Source: Phaeoceros laevis (Eukaryota > Anthocerotophyta > Anthocerotopsida > Notothyladales). From it: DNA of 64,000 nucleotides. Where the stretch lies: assembly GCA_049999765.1 (NCBI GenBank), contig JBNGIQ010007707.1:1-64000 (forward strand). Reading direction: 5' to 3'. Of the stretch, positions 55,701-64,000 are shown piece by piece (within the stretch, counting starts at the first letter, position 1; the number at the start of each line of letters is the position of its first letter). A program made the position numbers and the translations under genes. The notes under the pieces are model-generated. The model worked only from the letters and a program-made list of their open reading frames with translations, was not told where the DNA came from and searched no databases.

Positions 55701-58700
55701 CCAGTGCCCTGCAGTGGGTCACACTTATTCATATAGTCTAACCAAAAATTTTGGAACAGACACAAATGCATGGCAAGGTTAGAAACGGTACTTTTGCACA
55801 GAAAATGTAAACATTGACAGCATTTCGCTGTCCTCGCCTGTGTGCTCTATCTTCTGCCTGCAGTACAATGATAAATAAGCACCCTCACAGCAGCCTGTGC
55901 CAGATGAAGAATGACAAATGTGTAGACCAAACGAGCACCTGCAACATTTCAGATGCTGACTTTGGTAGCTCCGCAAAGACAACAGTTTGTGCAGCTGAAA
56001 AATTAAGCCCCACTCCTCCAGCTGTCACACTGACGATCGCTACTTTGATCTGCATGAAAATGTTTGAGCATGACATCACAAGTCTATTCCTGTGTGTCGT
56101 TGTGAAGGAGACAGACACAGTGTTGACACCCAACCTCTTGTTTTCTCTGAAACAGATCCACAGCCTTCTGGCGATCAAGAGGTGGAGTTGTTCCATCTAC
56201 GCGGACAAAACCAACCCCCTTTTGTACGACAGTCTCCTGCATCAGTGCGAACATGGCTGAGAAGGACGTGTCCAAGGTCGCCTTGCAATGCAGACAGTAA
56301 CATATGGCACCAACCTGAATCCCATCCAGAACGGCACGATGATGACCGAATACAACAATTTTCATTACTCTGTCTTGATCATCCGAGTTGGTCGTGTCTG
56401 TGCTTGAGCATATAAATATTGGGTAGTTGAGCAGCCAGTCACGAACTCCCTTCAACTTGGCTAGACCAATTTCTTGATAACTGAGCCTCCGGCAAATACT
56501 CTGGTCCTCATCGTTTTCTGCAGTCGGTTGAAGGGTTGTAACAGCATTAAGTAAGTAGGCCAAAATTCAACTGCCCCTTCTAAATTCTGAAGTAGCTGTT
56601 TAAGCTTCCAGACAAAGACACTGTCTCAACAGCAGAGGCACAACCTTCATGACACTCCTCAGCCGAATTGACTTGGTCTACATCTTCCTCACATTCACAA
56701 AATCCTTTCTCAGTGAAGCCACACCGGCAGGCTTTTCCTGCATTTGTCACTTCCATTTGGTGGAGAGAAACTAACAGTGCTCTCGCTGCCTTAAAGTCTG
56801 CTTTATCCAATTGCAATCTGATGATTTGTCTTCGTTTTGGAGGTAGCTGGCTCAGGACCTCGTCCTTCAGTCTCCTGACCTACAGCAGGCAAACTACTAT
56901 TACGACCACAAATCCAAATTATGAAAGCTGCGAAGTAGTACACGGCATGAATTTTGCAGCTTCTGACCATAATGGTTTCCCTGAGAAGGACATTCAACTC
57001 TTGAAGACGAGAGCCCTTTGAGTAGTCCTGCAAACATCGAGGAATCCAATAGACATTAGCGCCACAGAACATTTGAAAAGCTATGTTTTCCATATTACTA
57101 GGGTGTAGTGGACAATGTGAGACACAAAAAAGCAAGGGTCACCTTGCCTGGCAGAAACCCTTGCTTGACAGCACAGTAGTGACGGGCAAACTCGTATTTG
57201 CTTCTCCCGAGCAATCCAGGCCTGGAATATGTATGCATCTCTCCTGAGCCGTCAACTTGCTTGGACTTGCGGTTATATATTGGAGGTAATTGCACAAGAA
57301 GCGGGGGCTCACCTTAAACAATCTACTTGATTGAAAATGTCAAAGGGCCTGCAAAATGGTCAGGTGTTTTACTATCAAGGTACAGTAGGAGATCACACAA
57401 CACTGCCTAGTTAAGTCACGCTTATGGAAACGAGCATGCTTCTATATCAGTTAGCTGGTGGTACAAACAAATTGCACCTTGTCAGCGATGGTGTGCCAGA
57501 AAGAAGCACTGCCCTCTTAGATGCTTTCACTGCATTGAGAACTGCCGTTGTCTTGTAGATACACACCCAGCCCCTGGGTCAGTTCACACAAAAATATTTT
57601 CTGTCGTGATCAGAAAAAGTCCTTTCCAGGTCATACAGTACCAACCTCTTCACGTTCTTGTGGCTGCTTCGTAGTCCGCAAGTTGTGTGATTCATCCACT
57701 ATAACCATGGCCCACTTCAGCGAGCTGAAAGTTGATGACAATCGCCTCAACATTGTGTATGACACTACCACGAATTTGGGCAGCTCTTCAAGCTCAACAA
57801 GATCATCCTTCCTGCCAAACACTGTTCAATTGGCTAACATGAACGGTAGACTCAGAATCAGTAGCAGACGGCCAACTGCTTTGCCACTTTCAAATCATCA
57901 TCCCCTTTTAATACTCTCCAAGCAACCAACATGTACGGAAAAACTAACCGAGATGCACATCGTTTGGTGCAAGGAAAGGCAGCCATCTCTCCAGCTCCTC
58001 GGCCCACAGCAAACGCATGCTAGCTGGGCAAACTACCAGGACGGAACCTTCGTGTCTATAGCACGATGCAATAGCAATGGCCTGCACACCGATGAACTTG
58101 AAGCATACATACATAGGACTAAAGTATTTGCTACTTCAACAACCAGCAGTGCCTGAAAGGACAACTGCCACCCCACCCAGAGCATCCTACTTCACATATC
58201 CAACACTACTTGTCTTTATGAACAAAAAGTCCCAAACCACAGAAGCAATTAAGTACGAGTCGGACCTGAATGGTTTTACCCACGCCCATTTCATCAGCCA
58301 GAAGGCATCGTCCGTGTCTTCTGAGCCCGTAGCGGACACCTTCCCACTGAAATGGAAGCAGATGTTCCTTCAACTTTTGAGGTAGAGAAAGCAGCTGGTC
58401 CTCAATTACCTCAGATCCCACTAAACATGGACCAGAATCACTCGTGCTGCAACCCCTTGTATTTTTTGAGAGAAGCTTCAAGGCCATCCGCGTAGATAGA
58501 GGAACTGGTTTCATGAGCACTCCAGGCAACTTGCTCAAAACCTTTACCACAGGCTCGTAGTACTCCACCCCAAAAGAAATAACTCGGCTGTTGCTGAGAA
58601 GAATTGAAGGGTGTGTCTGTGCAACATAAAAGTCCCAGGTCCGCTTAGGCCTTAACTTGCTGACCTGGACGCAAAAAAAACGTGAAAAGGAGTCACAGTA

Positions 58701-59216
58701 AGGAGGAGGAAGAGAAACACCCACTGATGATAGCTTCTTTACTAGGTCCGCCACGCATTCTCCTTCCAAGCACCGAATCCCACCAACGCAACACCCCGTC
58801 ACCGTGAAATGCTGCGCTGAAATTAGTTCCAACACCACTTCCAGTTGATGATGTGCTGTGGGAGTCTCACCGTGATTCCCCGAGTCACGAGAAACACTTC
58901 CGTGCCATTTCCTATTCACTGCGGATCCTTCTGTACGACTTGAATCCAAAATAGGCTCTGAATTTCTTGCAATTCCCACTTCTTTCCCCTCATGATCATA
59001 CATTGACCTGCTACCACAAGATGAAGCAAAAGCGCGTGTCTCTGCTGGAACAAGTCTTTCAGGAACCCGCGCGAGGAGCTGGATACATGAACCAGCAGGG
59101 ACCGCCTCAAAGGGAGGCTCGCTGCTTCTCTTCTGTCTCTTGGCCAATGCAGCAGCTCGATTTTCGTGCATGCGCTTCATTTGCTCCTCAGTCAGATCCA
59201 TCCCGCAGACTGCCAT
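52771..59216 (-). CDS. ZRANB3/SMARCAL1-type SNF2 helicase with C-terminal HNH nuclease
   Basis: Annealing helicase/nuclease expected to remodel stalled replication forks in the nucleus. Twenty exons are traced on the minus strand (59216-58266, 58081-57949, 57821-57646, 57551-57478, 57348-57313, 57221-57143, 57027-56968, 56879-56645, 56517-56315, 56236-56135, 56049-55939, 55857-55792, 55708-55610, 55481-55161, 55073-54762, 54616-54435, 54320-54233, 54156-54011, 53923-53844, 53700-53519; 1212 codons), then exons from 53447 through a 10-N gap to the stop at 52773-52771. N terminus: LTEEQMKRMHENRAAALAKR, like the RPA-binding motif; a HARP-like region; motif I DEMGVGKTIQ; DESH box; LLSGTPSLTRPFDIF; lobe 2 VGFVRVDGTTPPLDRQKAV and DRAHRRGQ. 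C terminus: GGSKRR, CKLCQTPC, then HNH as NAWHADHIVPVYEGGGECS and CVVCHAKVT. Exons 8/9 and 17 and the gap region are least certain. Confidence 0.9.
53335..53344. other. 10-N gap with identical 26-base flanks inside the helicase gene
   Basis: The 26 bases TAGAAGTGGTTG...CTGTGTAG end the left side and begin the right side exactly. This looks like an unmerged contig overlap inside an exon, so the protein sequence and splice pattern next to the gap cannot be trusted. Confidence 0.9.
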
Positions 59217-59798
59217 GTGGCAAGAAGTGCGGCGCGCCCGATCCAACTGACGAACTCACATTTGCGTCCAATTCACAAGAAGAGCTTGGGGGCGGTAGTC
59301 TAGCCAGCAGTAGTGGCGCGGGCTGAAGAGACCGTTGAGACTTGCCTACAGTACAACGGTATCCGTACTCCGTCACGACCTGGTTAACCGGATTGCCAAC
59401 TGGGTTCGTGGACAATTGACCCACTGTCCAACTGGGTTCGTGAACAATTGAAGCCCTCCAGGTTGTGGGTCACCAGACCTTGCCCGGACGCTAATCAATA
59501 AACACACACACACACAGTAGTGTACCTACCGCCGGTGAACCTACCGCCGGTGATGAATCGGTAGGCTTACGGGTAGTCTAGTTACTCTACTAACCCATGG
59601 TTCTAGAATTTCCGTTTCCCACGCCTATATAAGTTAGGAAGGTTATAAGAAGTTGGCGACGCATCACTTAATAGAGCGCACCACAACTTGCAAATCAACT
59701 TTGATGTGCCTGCCAATGCGAACCCCCCCGTACGCCTGCTCTGCGCTTCTCGACGGCCTGAAGTAGCGTGGCGGCATTCGCAGCAGCCACGGACAGAG
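59217..59798. promoter_or_regulatory. Divergent promoter region of the helicase and SYP2 genes
   Basis: The start codons are 582 bases apart on opposite strands. The plus-strand gene has TATATAAG at 59626-59633, predicting transcription from about 59658 and a leader near 140 bases. Short direct repeats lie within: CAACTGGGTTCGTG.ACAATTGA twice (near 59397 and 59428) and CCTACCGCCGGTGA twice (near 59525 and 59540), plus a CA run. Confidence 0.55.
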
Positions 59799-61357
59799 AT
59801 GAGCTTTCAGGATTTGGAGGCTGGTGCCACAATACCGAGCAGAAGAGAGCTATTTGAGAACAATCGGCAGGACCCTAGCCAGGCTGTAGCAGCCGGTGTC
59901 TTTCAAATCAATACTGCTGTATCTACGTTCAAGCGCTTGGTCAACACTCTCGGCACCCCCAAGGACACGCCAGAACTGCGTGAAAAACTGTATGCCCCAC
60001 CTCAATTCTACGGATCCCTAGTGCCAGATTCTGAGCTCCCGAACCTGTTCTCCCCCTCCCACTTGGTTAGGTTTTTCTCCAGCTAATGTGTCTCGATCTG
60101 ACGGCGTCCTGCTTGCCCATCTCTGCAGCCACAAGACCCGGCAGCATATTGGAAATTTGGCCAAGGAGACCTCCGCCAGGTTGAAGTCTGCTTCTGAGAC
60201 CGATCACTTGACTCCCGTCAGTGTAAGTTGGCTCTAATGTCCAGTGACTGTGTTACTTCTGGGTTGTGAAGTTTTTCCGCTGGTGTGGGTCACACTGTGA
60301 ATTGGTGAATTTTTGGAATGGGCAACTGTGCTTACGGGGCTGATCAGCTGTGCTCATTTGATTGCTGTGTGGAGAACGGTAATCGATGGTCAATGATTTG
60401 CGGTATGCAGGCTGGCAAAAAAGTGGGAGATGCCAAGCTTGCGAAGGACTTCCAAACTGTTCTGAAAGAGTTCCAAAAGGCTCAAAAGCTTGCCGCAGAG
60501 CGTGAAACAACATATACTCCTTTTGTCGCACAAGCAGTTCTGCCATCGAGGTTGGGTTGTGGTGCCTTGATCAACGGATTCACTTGTTACTATGTACTTG
60601 TGCTTCAGTTTAATCCATATCAGTGGGGTTAACTTGCTAGACCTGTGCGTTGCCCAGCTACATTGCCAGTGAACTGAGATTGGGCCCGGAAGAGACTCCA
60701 GAACAACGAGCACTACTTATCGAACAGAGACGGTACGTTTACTTTGATAAACGTAGTGGTACTTTTGGAAAGCAGCCAGCATATGTTGGTTGGACTGAGC
60801 TTGTTTATTTTCCCTGCAGGCAAGATATTCTGCTTCTTGACAATGAGGTTGTCTTCAATGAGGCTATCATTGAAGAACGGAATCAAGGAATTCGGGAAAT
60901 ACAGCAGCAGATTGGGGAAGTGAATGAAATTTTCAAAGATCTCGCGTTCTTGGTTCAGGAGCAAGGAGTTCAAATCGGTAAAGTCATTCTAGTGTAGGCA
61001 GTTCTGAAGATGGCTTACTTGCTGTACCTTGCATTTTTTTCATGGGGTCTAACCAACAGATTTAATATGCAGAGGACATCGATTCGAACATAGAGAGCTC
61101 TCACGGTGCAACTGTCCAAGCAAACCTGCAACTTGCCAAGGCTCACAAAAGCCAAAGATCGAACTCTTCTCTGGTAAGGAGCAACTCGCAGGAAATACTG
61201 CATGAGCTTGTTGCAGGAGCTGCTGGTCATTGTATGAGATCAGGATATGATTGGGGCATCTTGTTTTGATTATCGTGTTCTGATTTTGCAGACCTGCCTA
61301 TTGCTCGTCATTTTTGGTGTGGCCCTGTTGATTGTCATTATCGTCATGGCGGCTTGA
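59799..61357 (+). CDS. SYP2: Syntaxin of plants, SYP2 type (PEP12/VAM3-like Qa-SNARE)
   Basis: Qa-SNARE for fusion at the prevacuolar compartment and vacuole. Seven exons: 59799-59989, 60129-60222, 60411-60550, 60658-60732, 60820-60977, 61073-61173, 61292-61357. Sum 825 bases, giving 274 residues, typical for SYP21/22. Marks: MSFQDLEAG at the start, [20 protein letters not shown] and [11 protein letters not shown] (Habc domain), [28 protein letters not shown], the SNARE motif EEIL-equivalent [20 protein letters not shown] to [14 protein letters not shown], and a C-terminal anchor [20 protein letters not shown]. The zero-layer residue is the Gln of the [16 protein letters not shown] segment, fitting a Q-SNARE. 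All phases close. Divergent from the helicase gene. Confidence 0.97.
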
Positions 61358-61675
61358 AGACTGCTATGACATATATTCTTAGTTGAGTACCTCTCACCAA
61401 ATAAATTCGGAGTAGTGATTGAGCCAGGGTTCTGTTTAGCTTGCATTAGAGTCTCTGTACATTAGAGTTCGAATTTAGAGCTCTGGCCATTCTCTTCAGC
61501 CTTGCCTTGTATATCAACCGACATGTCCATGCCAAGAATCTGGGTCTCTCGTTGGAAGCAAGTTAGTGATACAATTCAGGGATCGTAGTATCTTAACTAT
61601 TTTGGAGACATCTCGGAGGCGTTTTTAGCATGGGTTCATACATCTACATTCATTGAAAGACGAACTGCTTAACTC

Positions 61676-62462
61676 GTCAATGTCCTTGTACATCGAACTT
61701 CAATAAAATGCTCAGTCGAAGTTGAGTTTTTCCAAGACGCACTAACAGGCAAGATTGTAAGTCACTTTGTCGGGGCTGCTGCTAGTTTCACATCCAATGC
61801 TCAAGGTAGCTCTCACTTCAGTTGAGTGTTTGATCTCATGAGGACTTGTGAAATCCAGCTTGCAACTGGAAGAACTTTGCCACAGCTTGTATCTTCAAGG
61901 AAAACGGGGCAGGACAGGGGGAAGGAACAGGCAATGTAATGGTGGACACTCTGTTTGGAGCTTCTGGCACAAAATGGGTTGGCGTAGAAAAGCAAATGCT
62001 TGTCCCGCAGGTAAGATAGTGAATATCTTCATAACTTGCTTGGTACGAGGTGTGCCCAACGACAGCAAGTCGCTTTTACTGTAGGCACTGCAAGTATCAG
62101 AGCTCGGATGTCCGTCATGGAATCACACTTAGACTTTGGAGTTCATGCACAATTTGCTTGGTGGCACGCTTGAAATTTTGGACGGTAACAAGGAATCTGG
62201 CATTATTGTGAGTATCTGGCTAAGAGTTCGTCTAATATGACAAATCAGTATGTTCTGCGCATTACAGGTGTCTCCAAGAACCAAGCTCCTCTCTGGGAGG
62301 CACACAACATTAGACAAGGAGCCGAAATCTGCAACAACATCGTCGAGCGCCTCTGCTTCAAGGATGCCACAGACTGCACACCAGGACGTCAACTTATTCT
62401 TTTTCATATTCTCAGATCAAGGCATCAAATCTGAACCCAGGTCTAAGTTTGCCAGCACTTAG
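61676..62462 (+). CDS. 3' part of an unrecognised multi-exon gene
   Basis: I do not recognise the product. Three exons join in phase 0 with good splice sites. The first ends at 62010 (VMVDTLFGASGTKWVGVEKQ then MLVPQ before GTAAGA). The second is 62133-62207 (TLEFMHNLLGGTLEILDGNK, ESGII, before GTGAGT). The third is 62268-62462 (VSPRTKLLSGRHTTLDKEPK, a Ser/Ala-rich stretch, and ...PRSKFAST then TAG). A further exon ending VEFFQDALTGKI at 61756 may lie upstream, but its phase with the next exon is unclear and no start codon was identified. Listed as partial. It could also be a run of chance frames, although consistent phases argue against that. Confidence 0.35.
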
Positions 62463-63124
62463 AATAATCGACTACGTCTGGATTGTCTTGGACAGGGGGG
62501 GTCTTGGTATAATGCAATACTTTGGATTGCACTATAGCACAAGCAATGCTCCACTTGGTGAATGTTACAGAAGCTTTTGTCATTCGCTCCTCTTCTGAGA
62601 AATTCGTCCCTTTAGGAGGTTAGTGATTCTCATATTCCCATGTAAGAAAGTGCCCTCGTTCCATAGCCGTTACCGTCTGTTGCTCAATGCAGCGGCTGTT
62701 GTGTTGAAACAGTGAATCCAAATTGCTTGTGTGCCCGGCCCCATACTAGGGAACCATTAACTACTACTGCTACTTGAAGGTCGGAGGCATCGAATTTCGG
62801 GTCTCCATGGTGTACCGTGCCTCCAGCAGAGTGGCCGACGAATGTGTTGTCCATTATTTTAGTTGCTCACAACCCACTGTCGAAGTCCGTACCATGACGC
62901 TATGGATGTAAAATTGAAACGTGTTTGGTTGGACATTGTGGAGGTCTTTTTTGCGGGGCCAGCCAAGGAGTTGGCACGAGATGCTTTCAGGCGAAGCCGG
63001 GTCGTCCCTGTGCTTACTATGCAGCCTGGACGGAAGACCTTGGAGAAGATGGCACCTTCAGACTGCTCCAGCAGCTAGGAAGCAAGCTTGACAGCCAGTA
63101 CCAGCACCGTGGGGGCAAAGAAAC
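62463..63124. other. Spacer before the SRPBCC gene
   Basis: About 660 bases with the 3' region of the unrecognised gene and the leader of the next gene. An open frame at 62863-63078 has no similarity and is probably leader sequence. Confidence 0.35.
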
Positions 63125-63856
63125 ATGCCTCTGCTGTGCGGTCACAGCCTCAAGGCATTTCCCGGCTGCTTGTCAGCAGCCGGCCCCAGGGCTGTGGCAG
63201 CCGGGCGCAGGTGCAGCCTTCCAGGAACACTCCATCTCTGCTTCCAAAGGAGGACGGTTGTTGCTAGCCATGGAGGTAGGGGAACCAGGCTCCGAGCCGG
63301 TCTGAAATGGACCGCTGGCTCCGCGGAGCCCGAGAGCAGCCTGATGAAGTTCACCCACAAGGTGTCTCTGGACGTCCCCGCAGCCCTGGAGGAGGTATGG
63401 CAGTTGTGGAGCGACATAAGGCGCGCTCCTCTCTGGATGCGCTGGATTGATGCGGTAGACATCCTGTGCCAAGATGCCACCACGGTGGACGACTCTTCTG
63501 CCTTGCCCGGCTTGAACACTCTCTCTCGTTGGAAATGCAGCACGCCAGGGTTCGAGGTGTGGTGGGTGGCTCGGATCCAGAAGTTTGAGGTCTCCAAGCC
63601 CCAGCGCGTGCTGCAGTGGGTCACGGTCGATGGTCTTCCCAATGCAGGACAAGTTACCTTCACTCAACGCAGCTCCAACAACACGAGAGTGGAGCTGTCC
63701 ATCTCCCATTCGCTGCCTGCCGCCCTGGCTCGGGTAATGACATCCTCCGCCCTGCTCAGCCTTGTGAAGGCTACTCTGCAGAGTGACTTGGAGCGCTTCC
63801 AGGAGTACGTCTGCGCCGAGAAGGAGAGTCCAGGAAACTGTGCTGTATCACTGTAG
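63125..63856 (+). CDS. SRPBCC (polyketide cyclase/START-like) protein, probably plastid-targeted
   Basis: Member of the polyketide cyclase/dehydrase and lipid-transport superfamily, a helix-grip fold with a hydrophobic pocket; the ligand is unknown for this plant group. One intronless frame of 243 residues from ATG 63125. The first about 70 residues (MPLLCGHSLKAFPGCLSAAG, rich in Arg, Ser, Ala) look like a chloroplast transit peptide. The domain follows: VSLDVPAALEEVWQLWSDIR, then LWMRWIDAV, SRWKCSTPGFEVWWVARIQK, LQWVTVDGLPNAGQVTFTQR and a C-terminal helix ATLQSDLERFQEYV. Related plant proteins, and cyanobacterial ones, are found in photosynthetic cells. Fold call is good; function is open. 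Confidence 0.85.
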   Translation: MPLLCGHSLKAFPGCLSAAGPRAVAAGRRCSLPGTLHLCFQRRTVVASHGGRGTRLRAGLKWTAGSAEPESSLMKFTHKVSLDVPAALEEVWQLWSDIRRAPLWMRWIDAVDILCQDATTVDDSSALPGLNTLSRWKCSTPGFEVWWVARIQKFEVSKPQRVLQWVTVDGLPNAGQVTFTQRSSNNTRVELSISHSLPAALARVMTSSALLSLVKATLQSDLERFQEYVCAEKESPGNCAVSL

Positions 63857-64000
63857 TCCAAGAAATTCACAGGGAATCCACTTGCACGATCTACTGTTTG
63901 CTGTTACCAGGTTTTCAAAGTTGATGACTTCGGCAACGAATTACACGCATTCACGAAACCAGCACATGAAACACTGCCTTTCTTCTTGCCCTAGGATGTG

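Noticed and set aside
59217-59246. Earlier start for the helicase gene at 59246
   Set aside because: The codon there is TTG; the first in-frame ATG is at 59216, just before the conserved LTEEQ motif.
1-64000. tRNA, rRNA or snRNA genes
   Set aside because: I looked for GGTTCGANTCC-type B boxes and cloverleaf-like layouts and saw none convincing; a covariance-model scan (for example tRNAscan-SE and Rfam) would be decisive.

Overview
This is a nuclear window from a land plant. The evidence is the gene set: a DYW-type PPR RNA-editing factor, a LOG cytokinin-activating enzyme, a PLGG1 plastid glycolate/glycerate translocator, a polyphenol oxidase, a SYP2-type Qa-SNARE and a BYPASS1-like pseudogene. 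Genes have many short GT-AG introns (mostly about 80-300 bp, a few 700-900 bp), TATATAAG promoters and long AT-rich or repeat-filled spacers. An SSUH2-like gene and a secreted, intron-containing polyphenol oxidase suggest a non-seed lineage (moss, lycophyte or fern grade), but the species cannot be fixed from the sequence alone. The assembly is a draft with four runs of N (15864-16263, 22078-22177, 44862-44961, 53335-53344).

Layout. 0.9-13 kb: an unusual histone H3 variant (-), a small putative membrane protein (+), intronless CPSF100 (+), a small heat-shock protein (+) and an SSUH2-like zinc-ribbon protein (+). 13-27 kb: gene-poor accessory DNA with tandem repeats, a BYPASS1-like pseudogene broken into two oppositely oriented halves, a VPS4 exon fragment fused to a decayed reading frame, and a long spacer leading to a TATA box. 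27-44 kb: LOG (+), a 1019-residue intronless DYW PPR (+), the mRNA-export WD40 protein RAE1 (-), a repeat-rich AT spacer, then cytosolic fructose-bisphosphate aldolase (-) head to head with PLGG1 (+). 44-47 kb: spacer with a scrambled Copia remnant. 47-64 kb: VMP1/KMS-like ER protein (+), polyphenol oxidase (-), a small TTAA-flanked MITE, a 22-exon ZRANB3-type helicase/HNH nuclease (-), divergent from a SYP2 syntaxin (+), an unrecognised multi-exon gene (+) and a plastid-type SRPBCC protein (+).

There is no operon-like logic. The genes are housekeeping or organelle functions that act separately: mRNA 3' processing and export (CPSF100, RAE1), chromatin and replication-fork maintenance (H3 variant, ZRANB3-like), endomembrane traffic (VMP1-like, SYP2), photorespiration and carbon metabolism (PLGG1, aldolase), organelle RNA editing (PPR) and hormone activation (LOG). 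Exon models were built by eye from splice sites, reading phase and recalled family sequences. For the main genes every exon phase closes to a whole number of codons.

The points most worth a second look are the H3 variant with an insertion right after K9 and loss of the K27 motif, the piggyBac-like MITE, the polyphenol oxidase with a GC-AG intron, a 24-nt microexon and a missing thioether cysteine, the SSUH2-like protein with a C-terminal CaaX-type box, the DYW protein ending in CGDSR, and the LOG leader that lacks ATGs except for one short uORF.
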